Of a stretch of DNA of 64,000 nt, positions 24,201 through 35,885 are shown piece by piece. The notes beneath the pieces are model-generated. The model did no database searches. It had not been told where the DNA came from and worked only from the letters and a program-made list of their open reading frames with translations. Every line of letters begins with the position of its first letter. The first letter of the stretch is position 1. The translations under genes and the position numbers were made by a program. Source of the stretch: Boswellia sacra (Eukaryota > Streptophyta > Magnoliopsida > Sapindales > Burseraceae); NCBI GenBank assembly GCA_013180625.2, contig SNVD02006977.1, positions 124,001-188,000 of the forward strand, in the 5' to 3' direction.

Positions 24201-26380
24201 TCATCAAGTACAAATATGATTGTTTTATGTGCTAATCCACACTCCCTGACAACCACAGAAGACAAATTAATTAAAATGATGAAAGCATTTGACATGTGTT
24301 AAACTAGTGAGGAGCAAAAGAGTAAATTAAAACAATTTAGTACACTCACCGTAACATGGCTATCATGAACTGGGAGTTATCATCAAATGATGCCTACAAA
24401 AATCATCTCCAAACATCAAAAATCTGAGTCTTTTAGTCACTTATGTGTCATAGTGACCTCAAATTTATTTTGCATGTTACCATTCTAGAGAATAACAGTT
24501 GATGCTCCACACATAACTGTCTAGCAATTTCCTGGAAGATTAATAACCATGTAAAAAGAGGAGTTAGATTGGAGAAAAGAAAAGAAGGTAAATTGTTTGT
24601 AGAAGCAAAAATGCATATGGTACTGGAAATGACAAGTGAAACACATGTCTGCATATATGCATCAAAAGAAACATTCAGGCAGTAAGCGCCTTATCTTCCT
24701 AGTAGAATTAACAAATAGCTTCTCCCATTAACAAGGATTATGCATGTGCATTTATTGCTCAAAATTGTATGTGGTCCATAAATCCCTCTCATTTTATTGC
24801 CATCACTCATTGCTTAACTATGGGACTATTATTTTATATTTTTCAATTCTTTCTTGTTGTTGTTATTATTATTATTATTATTATTACTACTATTATTGTT
24901 TAGTTGCAAATAGGATAGTAGTTAAGGTTTAGTCTCTAGACCTCTTGTACAACTAGGAAAGACCTGTCAGGATGTCAATCTATCTAATGTTGTTACAAAT
25001 AAAACTGTTGTTCATGGTCTACTGGAATTTATGCATTGCTTGTTTTGAATGTATGAATATCATACACTGCCTTCACATGATTGGCTTAAAATGTGCTTCA
25101 ACATGGCAAATTATATCAAAACTCGTCATCATAAGAGATTCTCTAATCCTATTAACCATTCTCGTTATGGAAGACCTCCTTCAATCCTATGTATTGCAAG
25201 TACTAGCCAAATACTTGGAAATACAACTTTTGTTGATGTTCCCCATGATAAACTCGAAGATCTTAGTTGCAGACTTTGCCATTGTATTCCTAGACCCAAA
25301 TTGAACTTTCTTCCAGGTTTCACTCATAAAAACTCATGCATAAAAACATTTTTACAAACCACAAATAGCTCTTCTCTTCCTATTATGACTGAAACAAACA
25401 TATTACTTTCTCATCAAAACCAAAAATCTAGTCCAAATTAAAGTAGATATAACTTCTGATGGAATCAATCCATCCACATGCATTGAGCTTATGCACCAAA
25501 TCTTGCCAAATGCTATTTTCTGTGTCATCTATTTGCCCTAAATTGTGCTAGCGTTGTATTCTTTCCATGAATAAAACCCTAATAAGCAGTACCTATTAAA
25601 TTGATTTAAGTCTTTTTTTTTAAATCATGGTAAAAATGACTCATTTACACATCCAAACCTTGAATGCGCAATTGTCATCACTGTGTAAAAGCCCGTTCAA
25701 TTTGATCTGCAACATCAATACCATCGTGAAATACAGCAGTATCAAATATAGCACTTCAAAATACAAATAAATAATATGAAAACTAATTTCTTTAGAAATT
25801 AAAAAAAAATACCACCGATATTGTATCAGGATATTGTGACAACAAATCGCTCAGAACAAGCTCCAGCACCTTCAAACGGACGTGACAATAACATCAATAA
25901 AACATCCCAAATAATCATGAAAATCAATTAAAAAAAGATAAAATGCTCAAAAAATAGTTTTTTTAAATTTTAAATCATACCGCAATTTTTCCAGAACCAC
26001 GAGGACCAAGCAGCAAAATCGAGTTGTTGCAGGCCTCGGTAACCGAACTCGAAATTAGATACTTCAACTTGCTGCATTTAAAAATTTTAACTATTAGTCT
26101 TCAGTTTCATAATTCCAATAACACGAAAATAATCTAAAAATAGAAATTGATTGCTCATAAAGATGACGGAGACTGAAAATTGCGAGTGTGAAATTGTAAG
26201 TTTTTCCTTTCCTAGATCTTTGCCAAGAACAAAGCGTAAATTGAAAGAGAGAAAGGGGAAATTGAACCTGTAATTGCTATCAGGAGAGTCAGAGAGAAGT
26301 TTGAAAATGAAATTAGGGTTAGAGAGTCTGCTTCTGATGAGAGTTAGAGCTTTCTCAGCTTCGGGATGTTGTCGACCCAT
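21243..26380 (-). CDS. ORC4: Origin recognition complex subunit 4, 16 exons, 418 aa
   Basis: A subunit of the nuclear complex that marks replication origins and loads the MCM helicase; ORC4 is an AAA+ ATPase with a C-terminal winged-helix domain. Exons: 26380-26268, 26071-25981, 25869-25813, 25706-25659, 24531-24481, 24393-24350, 24245-24182, 23935-23849, 23566-23475, 23374-23293, 22810-22725, 22647-22538, 22039-21947, 21869-21805, 21671-21528, 21272-21243. They total 1257 nt with frame kept throughout. The Walker A motif is GPRGSGKI (residues 60-67) and Walker B is IIFVLDEFD (Asp149-Glu150). Further signatures are LLYSLLDAMQSV, RVRSRFSHRK, FLPPSKEDL, LSLENFKVAL, RQPKLESIR, VCMKRLEAKEQ and KLLISSVELHQG. 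The length matches plant ORC4 (about 417). The exon 11 acceptor at 22811 was chosen because the alternative AG five codons downstream breaks the frame. Exon 16 encodes only nine residues (AILLKLIER) but matches the family C-terminus. TatC lies head to head about 2 kb away. Confidence 0.93.
24532..25658. other. Long fourth intron of ORC4 with an unexplained plus-strand open frame
   Basis: At 1.13 kb this intron is several times longer than most ORC4 introns. It holds an (ATT)n microsatellite at about 24863-24885 and a plus-strand open frame at 25049-25441 (130 codons) that overlaps another at 24972-25304. The 130-residue peptide is not low-complexity (Cys, His and Pro distributed through it) but I recognise no family. 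It may be a remnant of an inserted sequence. Confidence 0.4.
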
Positions 26381-26497
26381 TTTGATTCTGTGTCTTTGGT
26401 GACAACACACTCAGCCACTCAGGTTGAACGAAATGGCGGGAAAGAAGAGGAGTAGGGTTGCTCTTATATAGTGCCACGAATTACTTTATTAAAAAAA

Positions 26498-27109
26498 GGA
26501 AAACGACGCGGTGACCCCCTAGTTTTCTATGATAAACTTTGCCCCAATGTTTCATATAGTTACATCTTGACCCCTTATTTCCGTCAATCATCAAAAATAT
26601 GTAACACTGAGATAAAATCTTCTCTAAAAGGGCTACTTTGCCCTTATTTATTTAGTTAAAAATATATGATGATGACTACTTTAATATTTGAAATAATAAA
26701 CAGATAAAAAATGTATAAACAATAAAAATATTTTAAAAAGATATTATTTTAACGATTAGATGAATCTAACAAAGGAATAAAGAGAAAAAATAAAAAAGTG
26801 AAGAGATTCACCAACAAGAGACATGCAAGTAAGAAATTAAGATGAAGCCAAATAGCTTGCATAATTTCAAATTGGATGGAAGTGTTTGCTGAATAGTTTA
26901 TTCATTTATCAATTGCTAATCGACTCACATAGAAGCAACTCATTTGCTTGAGTAACGTGGCAGCTTGCTGCGTTCATTTGAGCTAATATTTGTGCATCCG
27001 ATGGAAAGAGGCTGGGATTAAGGTTGCAAGCCTGACTTTCTTTTAGCTTAGACATCATTTGAAAACATAAGGTAAGAAGAGGATAAGATAGAAGAAAAAT
27101 GAGAAAAAG

Positions 27110-27153
<44 letters not shown>

Positions 27154-27388
27154 TACATATAACTTTTGATTAACTTTTAAATTTTTACATTCATTGGACA
27201 GTGTATATAAAACTTAAGACACGATTTTTTTTAAAATTTTAATACTTCAATATGTGAAGGTACCAAACTACCCTGACATCGTTTCTTAATTCAAAAGGTT
27301 GAAGGAAATTGGGAGTTAATGTGTGATACTTGAAACATTTGGGCCAAACGTTACTCTGATCAAAACTAGGGGATCACACAGATTTCCC
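26498..27388. mobile_element. Non-autonomous inverted-repeat DNA transposon, about 0.9 kb
   Basis: The left end contains 'ccccctagttttctatgat' and then 'gccccaatgtttca' near 26514-26555. The right end, read on the minus strand, contains 'atcccctagttttgatcag' and then 'ggcccaaatgtttcaagt'. The outer 55 to 60 bases therefore form imperfect terminal inverted repeats. The flanks (ttaaaaaaa / ataaaaaat) are too A-rich to prove a target duplication. The interior encodes nothing and contains an (AT)n run at 27114-27147. A Mutator-like origin is the best guess because of the long terminal repeats. Confidence 0.6.
27114..27147. repeat. (AT)n microsatellite
   Basis: About 17 AT units inside the inverted-repeat element upstream of ORC4; likely length-polymorphic. 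Confidence 0.9.
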
Positions 27389-28355
27389 ATAAAAAATATA
27401 AAATAATATTTCAATTATGTTTGCTTTAATTTCAAATGATACATAAACTTTTTTTTTAAGTATCTTAAAATTTGTATATTTGTTGAACAAGAATTTTAAT
27501 TTATACTTATTTGTGCTTAAAATCATTTTAGAAGAGTTTATGAATTTTTAAATGGATACATTTATTTTGCTGAGATTGAATATATTAAAAAAGATTTTTA
27601 ATTTTTTGGCTTGAAAAAGCTTGCCTATAAAATAATATAGCCCTCACAAAAAAAAAATTTCTTTAAATATAAATTTTATTTAGAACTTTATTTCTTTATT
27701 TTTGATAATTAAATCTATAAATTACCCTTTATTCTAAAATATGTTGCATTCTTCCCATGCAAATATATAGAAGATTAATGGTATGCTTCTTATATTTGAA
27801 TCTTGATTTTTATATTTTTAATATGTCTCTAACTATCAATTATTTATTTTATTATTCATATATTGAAAAATAGAGTAATATTCTTACAAATCCCTGTAAA
27901 TCACTTTCGAAATGTAAAAAGTTCACTAAATATTATTATCCCTAATTTATAACCAACAATATCATATTTTTAACATTAATCATATTGGTAAGATTTAATG
28001 GTAAGCTTTAATGAAAATTTTTTTCGTAAAAAATTTATTATTATTTCATCAATTTTATTTTTATCACTTCTAATTTCAACTTTTCTATAAGATACTTCTT
28101 AATATTTAATACAATCATATCATTTTCAAAATATACCATCTAGTTAACTCAAAAAAAATCCCAAGAATTGCGTGTGCCATCGGTGGCCGATAGAAAATCC
28201 AAGCATGTCCTGCTAAAATACGCAAGTGGTCAAATATCGTCAGTGCAAATCATGAAATGCGATAGGAGCCATCCGTTCCCTGACATGCCGTTTCAGACTT
28301 GTTAGTTGAAAATAAAATAAAATGAAATAAAAAAACTAAAAATAAATAAAAAAAA

Positions 28356-31300
28356 ATGGGAAGCACGAGCACAGCGCTCATGGCTCATTTGCGGCTAGGC
28401 TATGGCTGCTTTCCCAAACGACACGAGCCAGTGAGGAACCTGAAGAGCTTGGTGAAAGTCAACAGTTGTTCGAGCCTGAGATTCGGTGTTTCGCGGCGCA
28501 GCAGAAGTTCCAGTATAGTCGTTTGTTTTGCGGCTTTTGACGGCGATGACGTCAGAGAAAAACAGCCGGAATTAGATATCAGTACCAGTAGTGGTACTGG
28601 TATCGGTTCCGCTGTTGAAGATAGACCTGGTATTCTTAAAAAAAAGAAAATTTAAAAATTATTTTTTGGATCATGAATGTTTCAGTATTTGGAGTTTTGG
28701 ATAGGGATTGTAAAGTTTGATCAGTTTTTAGCTTGTTTTCCCATGTTAGAGGCTTAATTACAGTTGCTTTTGTGAGGAAATGGAGAGTACATATATGTTA
28801 AAGTTGTTCTTAGGGTGTGTTTGTTAAAAGGGAACTTAATTGTCCTCTCTATAATCACATTTTATTGCTTTTCTAAACAGTTTTAAGTGCTTTTCAATCA
28901 AATGTTACAAAATTTATACAAATGAAGCTTTCAACTGTTTGCAGTTTTAAATGTGCTAAAAGAACTTGCTAAATCTGCCATTTTCATGTTAAACTCTCAT
29001 TCAACAACGATAACAGAAAGGGTCGCTTAAAATGGGCAGACGTAATGAGTCAATTTGCTTGGAGTGAAGACATGTGTTAGCCTTAAATCTTTATGTCATA
29101 TTGAGCAGCAATTTTTTTTTTCGTAAAAATATGTTATAAGAGCTCAATACTAGTGTTCGGCTCTTACCTGAGAACTTGAGTTGTTTAGTCAAATGGTTAC
29201 TTTACAGAATATGAAAGCATTTGAACCTCTGGGGATAGTTGAATATATATATATAGTTGGATATATATATATTTATATGTATGTATGTATGTATCCAACC
29301 AATATTTGGATTTGGATGTAGTTTAGTTGGTTTGATCCGTTTTATACATGAGGGGATATTAGAGAGCTTAATACCAGTGTTGGATCCTTATTTGATAGCT
29401 TAAACTTTGGAGTGAAGTGGTAACTTAAGACATGATCCTTAGAACAGAGAAAGAGATGGTTGGAACCTTGCTTTAAGTGGTGGAAAAGAGAGAAATAATA
29501 GATGCATTTGTCCTGTCTTCTTGAAACCTATGCTAAAGGAGAAGAACGCTTACATAAAGTAGCTGCAAGAATGTGATTAAGTCATTTGCTAAACCCCTTA
29601 GTCAAGAAGAATCTCTCAAATTCAGAATAATGTTTTTTGTAGAACTTCGTTCTAAAATTTGGTGTCATAAAACAAACCATGGATGCAGCCATTGAGTGTT
29701 GAGTGTAACTAGTGCTAAAGTGACAAACTGAACATATTTGCCCCAATTTTAGTGTAAATGTTTCTGTCATATTCTATTCCTATTTGACTATAATTCTCAA
29801 CCAGAAGCCTATCTGTGCCTTTATCACATTTTACATGGCTATTGAAATTTTTTTAGGTTTTGAAGGACAATTTTAGTTGTTGCCTGTTGTGATGAAGCAT
29901 CAGTTTATATTATGTCTGTTGTGAAGATAGATATATTATTGACTCCTTTAGGTGATATTCTGACATCACTTCTTATGATTGACAACTTAGATGTGACTGA
30001 TATCTCAAGAGACGATACATTAGCAAATCTAAACAAGGATGGCGGGGAAAGTACAATTTATAATTTTCTTTATCCTGATAAAGAGCTTCTTCCAGATGAT
30101 AAAGAAATGAGTATATTTGATCATCTAGAAGAGCTGCGCCAGAGAATATTCGTGTCAGTTTTGGCAGTTGGAGCTGCTATCTTGGGATGCTTTGCATTTT
30201 CAAAGGAACTAATTATGGTTCTTGAAGCCCCTGTTAAAGCACAGGGTGTGCGATTTCTGCAACTTGCTCCTGGCGAGTTTTTCTTTACAACTCTAAAGGT
30301 TAGGCTCAATGAAGTATCTCCTCTCTTCAAATTATGCATAGCATTTAATTTAGTAGCAATATTTAGATACGTTACTACATACGTTTGTAACATTGCATAA
30401 TGTTATTTATCTTACATACTGTTAGCAGTGTCTACGTTATGTAGTAATGTAATGTATGAAGGCTAAGTCTGGTCCACTTTTCTTTTCCCTGTTTCTCTTC
30501 ATTTGGCATCTGCAAACCAATTCCATCGGCTTGGGTAGTGGTCTGCTTCTATGGTTCTTAAACAGATAGATAACCAGCAATTTTGTCTCTATTTTTTGAA
30601 TCATGAATGCAAATAATTGTGCCTTTGTGCCAATTTATCTCTCCTGCCTTTTCAACGTAATTTCCCTTCTTGTTCAACATACTGCATCAACAATGTGGCT
30701 TCAGCGGAATGTAACACCAGCAGCATATTTATAAAAAGGATGTTAATTTATGGGTTACATTGTAGTTAGTTTGTGGTACTGTTTGTGAATCATTTAGGAA
30801 ATTTGAATTAATTTACTGAATCACTGCTTGACTGGCATGCCTGGTTGCATTAGTCTTTAAGAGTGCATAGACATAGGGGTCAATCTTTTTATTTTTATTT
30901 AAGCAATTGTCATAGGTGGAAGTATGTGATCCTGTGAATCTAGAGCTTAAGCTATTTGACTTCGTTTGACGACAAAGTAACTGGCTGTTATTACCAACAT
31001 ATATCTTTTGATGTATTGCAGGTATCTGGATATTGTGGTCTTCTTTTGGGAAGCCCTGTAATTCTCTACGAGATAATAGCCTTTGTTCTTCCAGGTCTAA
31101 CAAGGGCAGAGAGAAGGTTCTTGGGACCAATTGTTTTAGGTTCCTCAGTACTTTTCTATGCTGGTATTACATTCTCCTACTGGGTTCTAACTCCAGCAGC
31201 TTTAAACTTCTTTGTAAGTTATGCAGAAGGGGTTGTGGAATCTTTGTGGTCGATTGATCAATACTTCGAGTTTGTACTTGTGCTCATGTTCAGTACAGGC

Positions 31301-31953
31301 TTGTCTTTCCAGGTAAAGTTTCTCCTTGCTTATTTCTTCTGTCTGTAAAGGATGACTTTTATGCCAACAAATTAGAAATCATATTCAAAATTCCCTTAGG
31401 AAGATAGATTCTTTTATACCAACAAATTAGCAATTATTTTCCAAATTCCCTTAGGAAGATACATTCTTTTATTCCAACAAATTAGCAATTATTTTTCAAA
31501 TTCCCTTGAGAAAGATAAAATTTGGATTCGTAACACCGAATGGTGGACAAGGGTTGAAAAGTGGCAAGACATTAATGACGGATGCGAATTAGTTATTTAA
31601 AAATTAGGTCATTTGGACTTAAGAGATTTACTTCAAGTACATTTAATTAATAACTTTATATGTGAACATTGTAGATCCAAATCTTTTTTTTCTTCTTCAT
31701 ACCGTAAATAGGAATTTTATTAACAGATCATGTAATGCTACAGGTTCCAGTTATACAACTTCTGTTGGGACAAGTTGGGCTGGTAACAGGTGACCAAATG
31801 CTGTCTATCTGGCGATATGTTGTTGTAGGCGCAGTTGTTGTGGCTGCTGTACTTACACCATCAACTGATCCACTTACTCAGGTGCTTCTAGCAGCACCCC
31901 TTCTGGGTCTTTATTTGGGTGGTGCATGGATGGTTAAGCTTACTGGGCGTTGA
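28356..31953 (+). CDS. TATC: Chloroplast Sec-independent protein translocase TatC, 4 exons, about 360 aa
   Basis: The multispanning receptor subunit of the thylakoid twin-arginine translocase, which binds RR signal peptides with Hcf106 and exports folded proteins to the lumen. Exons: 28356-28629, 29991-30298, 31022-31312, 31744-31953. Exon 1 encodes a Ser/Arg-rich transit peptide. The mature part begins near [20 protein letters not shown] and contains the TatC hallmarks [80 protein letters not shown] and TPSTDPLTQ, with six membrane segments expected. The exon 2 start is uncertain: an in-frame acceptor at 29950-29951 would give a 13-residue longer protein. The poorly conserved linker does not decide between them. 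Exon 1 could also be read through its donor to a stop at 28655. Confidence 0.93.
29243..29294. repeat. (TA)n and (TATG)n microsatellites in TatC intron 1
   Basis: Two short TA runs separated by 'gttgga' and followed by four to five TATG units. No other structure is seen in this 1.36-kb intron. Confidence 0.8.
31356..31520. repeat. Tandem repeat, 55-bp unit, three copies, in TatC intron 3
   Basis: Copies begin at 31356, 31411 and 31466. Each starts with 'cttttat.ccaacaaattag' and contains 'aaattcccttaggaagata'. The first two differ at a handful of positions and the third is truncated and more diverged ('cccttgagaaagata'). The array lies entirely within the intron between exons 3 and 4. Confidence 0.85.
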
Positions 31954-32438
31954 GAATATCCACTGCTGTGAATTCATGTGATTTTTTATCAGTGGCATGC
32001 CCATTTAGAGATCCATGGCATCCGTATATTACCAGAAGGGTGTAATATAAATCGACACGATTTCAGAGGAAAGGAAAATATCATCAGTGTCAATCATGTA
32101 CTTGATTTGTAGCATCAATTGACGTTAGCTTTTACCCTGAATGCAATAACATGTAAATCAAATTAAATGTTTGTGTCCAAATTCCTTTTGGCAACTAATA
32201 GCTTCCGTCCAATTGTTATGATATAATGTTAGGATAGAAGAATGTCTTGTTATGAAGTAAATGTAGGATGGAAGAATGTCCATTGACATGTATTCAAAAT
32301 CTTATGTTCAAAAGGCAAAACAGGATTATTTAGGTTTTTCTTACTGGATTTGGGAGTGCCAACTTCAGCATCATGAATCACAAAACTCAGAAGCATGTGC
32401 TTACAAATTACAAATTATGATTGTCCCTCTCTCTATAA
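31954..32438. other. Shared 3' flank of TatC and the cyclin-D-binding-like gene
   Basis: The two genes end tail to tail only 485 bases apart, so their 3' UTRs probably occupy most of this stretch. A near-duplicate phrase ('ggatagaagaatgtc' / 'ggatggaagaatgtc') occurs about 35 bases apart near 32230-32280. Nothing else was recognised. Confidence 0.5.
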
Positions 32439-34699
32439 CTAATTGCTCACAGTGACATTCTGCAGTTTGGCCTCTATATCAGTTGTATTTAAGCAATCTA
32501 GTTCAGAGTCCATTTGTTTCAATGAACTCCTCAAGCCATTGCACGCCTGAACAAAAGCTTCTGAAGAGCTCTTAAAACTTTCTACCTCCATCTGCAGTTC
32601 ATCAGTACTGCTCACTAGTTTTTCTGACACAGCCTTCATAGCAGGAACTTCTTGTGGGGGGTAAAGACAAGCTCCAAGTTCATCAATCTGTACTCCAATT
32701 CCTTGACACAACTTCAATAGTCTTTCCAATGAATCCACAAATTTACCACTATCAATAGGATTCTCAAGCTTAAGCAAACCTGTGATTGTGCGAATAAGTT
32801 CCTTCATTACTACAAGTGTTTCAGTCACAATCCCAATTGCCAGTTGAGCTACTTTCATCTCTTCAGGTGACAAATCATTGCCTAAATCATCCAAACTGGA
32901 ATTATCATCGTCCTGAGCCACACTGTCAGCTTTAGTAGAAGCATCATCTGAAGCTTGGTTTGGGTCAGAGGAACCTGGCTTGAGCTCCTTCATCTCACGA
33001 AGAACATCCTTCATTGAAACGGCAACCTGTGTCATAGCTCTTCCAATTGCAGTGATATTTGTGGTAGGAGTCTTCTTGAGAGCAGAACATGCTTCCCATA
33101 CTGCACCAACGAATTGTGGAATTGAGACCTCTTGTTCTTCATTGCGGATTCCTGCTAGCATTCAATTATATATGAAATCAGGTTGTTTTTTACTTTTTGA
33201 GGGAGAAGAAAATAAAAGATGGTATGTATAACTCTGATTGTAACATAAAAAATGGCATCAAACTGATCTATGCAAAACCAGCCCATGTTTTGATACCAAA
33301 AAGTAGTTTTCCTACCCCCTGGTAAACTACACAGTATGCTTTAGTTAAAAACCAATTTTTGTGACCAGACGTGTCATGTGGGAGTCTATACGATTCATTC
33401 ACAAAACTTACACCCTCTACCGTTTCATGTATTCAATGTATTCAATGATCAATATTAAATTATTGTCCCTCTTTTGTTATTTAATTCAATTTTCAGAATG
33501 AAGCCATTCCAAGATCATTTGCAGCAACATCGCTGGGATGAGAAAAAGCCTATCCTCAAACACGATTTATATACATATATCTTTAGAAGAAACTGTAAGA
33601 GCTGTATTAATTCTAAATGTTATCACATTTTAAATGACACTAAATAGTATAAAAGCCAAAGAATGCCACTTAAATTAGCATGTACAGATGACAATGGTTT
33701 GGGTGTTCCCAAGAGTAGTGAAAGCCACAAAGATACAGAAAGGGTAGGCGGTTACCATATAAACTGACAGATTCCTTCATCAGCTTAAAACTGGAATCAA
33801 CAACTTGCTTCACAGACGCATGGATGCTAGAAGAAAGAGTAGGTCCAGCACCAACTGTGCTTCCGTGGGAAAGCAAAAGAAAACCCTGGAGCGTATTGAA
33901 GTATGTCACCATGTTTTCCTCAATTGCTTTAGCTTCTGGTGTCTCCCCAGTCCAAAGCATCCCAACTGCACCCAATTAATACAGACTCAACCAATTATTT
34001 CAACTCTTAACATCAAGTCACACAAGACCAAGACATAAAGAAACCAGACAAATATCTCGAGTACAATCACAACTAATGAACAGGGCAAACTGAAAATTTT
34101 TTAAGTAAAATTTCATTGACCTGCCTACCCTGAGTTTTGGCCTAAATATGCTGATTTAAAAAAATACATTAGAAATCTCGCTGAAGTGACTAAAATTGCC
34201 ATAATCCTCTAAAAAAGTTAATCTGAAAGCTACTCTACAGTTTCATAAAGCTTATAAAAATTCAAATGATTATATTTCGAGAAAAACAAATGAAAAAAGA
34301 AGAAATGGGTATGAGGCAAAATTGAATTTTACATTGAGAAGATCAATATTTGCAGAATTAAATCCCATATACATGAGAAACACTAAGAGTTGAAGATTGC
34401 ATAAACTTTGTAAAAGTAAAGAAGTGAGTGTACCAACGGTGGCTTGCTTAGAGACTTGTTCACCCATCTGCAAAACATCGTTCCAGCTCACTTTTTCAAG
34501 CGATGAAGCGGCTGTTTGATCCAAAGTCTACATATTTACGCAAAAAATTACACGCAGAAAGTCTCACTATTATGACACATGAAACGGAAATAAATAGTAT
34601 TAGAAATACAAAAGCAACCTGTAAGGTGTCATGGATGTTGTTAAGATGCTCATTTAGAGTTCGAATCAACTGCTCTTCATCTCTTTCTCTTTTTCCCAT
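32439..34699 (-). CDS. Cyclin-D1-binding protein 1 (GCIP/CCNDBP1)-like protein, 4 exons, 365 aa
   Basis: Exons: 34699-34619, 34527-34434, 33965-33756, 33151-32439 (1098 nt, frame kept). The animal homologue (GCIP, also MAID) binds cyclin D and Grap2 and restrains cell-cycle transcription. The function of the plant members is not well defined, so a regulatory role is inference. The protein is soluble and mostly helical, with no signal or membrane segment. Recognisable blocks are EKVSWNDVLQMGEQVSKQAT, MLWTGETPEAKA, IHASVKQVVDSSFKLMKE, PQFVGAVWEACSALKKTP, NITAIGRAMTQVAVSMKDVLREMKEL and SPEEMKVAQLAIGIV. An Asp/Ser-rich linker (about residues 206-225) separates the two helical halves. The ATG at 34699 follows a GC-richer leader. 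A MULE begins 163 bases upstream of this ATG. From memory, the Arabidopsis orthologue sits beside the orthologue of the PPR gene at 17-19 kb. Confidence 0.85.
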
Positions 34700-35325
34700 T
34701 TCCCACTCCCCTCCCTCTCTTCCAACGACTTGGTGGCTTTGGAGCTTGAAGTCGCCAAGATGTTGCTTATGTTGCGCGCAGCCCTCTTTTGATATAACGA
34801 CGTCGTATTGTCCCCCATTTTTGTTTTCTTCCTCGCATCAGATTAATTTGAAATAGAGTAAGGGAAAATTGGAAAAAAATGGTCACAATTAGGGGTTTTT
34901 GATGAAATTTAGATACATTTTAAAAAATTTTTATGTTATAGATATTTTTTTGATAAAAAGACTCAATTACCTTTATATATTCAATTTTTTTCCCAAAACC
35001 TTATTTTCCTCTTCACTTAAAATTATCGAAACCGCTCGATACCGCTCGAAACACAAACCAACACGAGCATCGATTGAGGATAGAAGCAAGACGACGTAGA
35101 CAAACGCATCCATCGACACTGAGGTACGTTTATTCGTTGATTTTTTTTGTAGTTTAATGATTTATTTGGTTGTTTCCTGTTTCGTTAGATTTGTATTAGT
35201 TTTTATGAATAAGGGATTTGTGTTTCCGTCGGATTTGTGAACTTATTCTGTGTTTTTAGGGATAAATCTAGTGTTATTAGGTTATTATTGTGGTTTGATG
35301 TGTATGAAAACAGTGAAAACCGACG

Positions 35326-35885
35326 GGCTCGTCGCGAGGTAGACGATATCCGACACTCGACCATCGGATGAAAGTGAAAACAATTTTGTCGAATATCGGA
35401 TACATCATCCGAAGAGTTTACAGTATCAAATTTTGCATCCGACACTCGACAAAATTGATTTCACTTTCATCCGACATGTCGAGTGTGGGCTATCCGACAC
35501 ATCTCGAGTGTCGGATGAAGAATCCGACACTGTAATCTCTTTTTGATGATGCATCTGACACTCGAATTCGACTCTCGACAAAATTGTTTTCACTTTCATC
35601 CGACATGTCGAGTGTCGGATGAACAATTTTGTCGTGTGTCGAATGCGAAATCCAAAGAGTTTACGAATCCGACACTCGACAAAATGATTTTCACTTTCAT
35701 CCAACATGTCGAGTGTCAGCTATCCGACACATCTCGAAACTCGTCGATGATGTATCTGACACTCGACAAAATTGTTTTCACTTTCATCCGACACTCGACC
35801 GGTTCGATGAAAGTGAAAGCAATTTTGTCGAGTATTGGATTCGGGTGTCGGATACATCATATGAAGAGTTTACAGGATCCGATAG
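35326..35885. repeat. Array of dyad-symmetric repeats in the 5' part of the MULE
   Basis: The block 'tccgacactcgacaaaattg' followed by 'ttttcactttcatccgacat' and 'gtcgagtgtcgga' recurs, with variants, about seven times in 560 bases, in both orientations. The palindromic core 'ccgacatgtcgagtgtcgg' can pair with itself. Neighbouring copies are joined by shared spacers ('gaagagtttac', 'gatgatgcatc', 'ctatccgacacatctcga'). The open frames on both strands here arise from the repeats and are not real genes. The array lies between the left terminal repeat and the start of the protease gene. Confidence 0.85.

Larger units (their letters stand above)
26381..28355. other. Divergent promoter region of ORC4 and TatC, split by an inserted element
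   Basis: The two genes point away from each other, so both promoters lie here. The ORC4 side (26381-26497) is only about 120 bases before the inverted-repeat element described separately. The TatC side (27389-28355) is AT-rich until about 28160, then becomes GC-richer over the last 200 bases before the TatC ATG. No other gene was seen. Confidence 0.5.
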
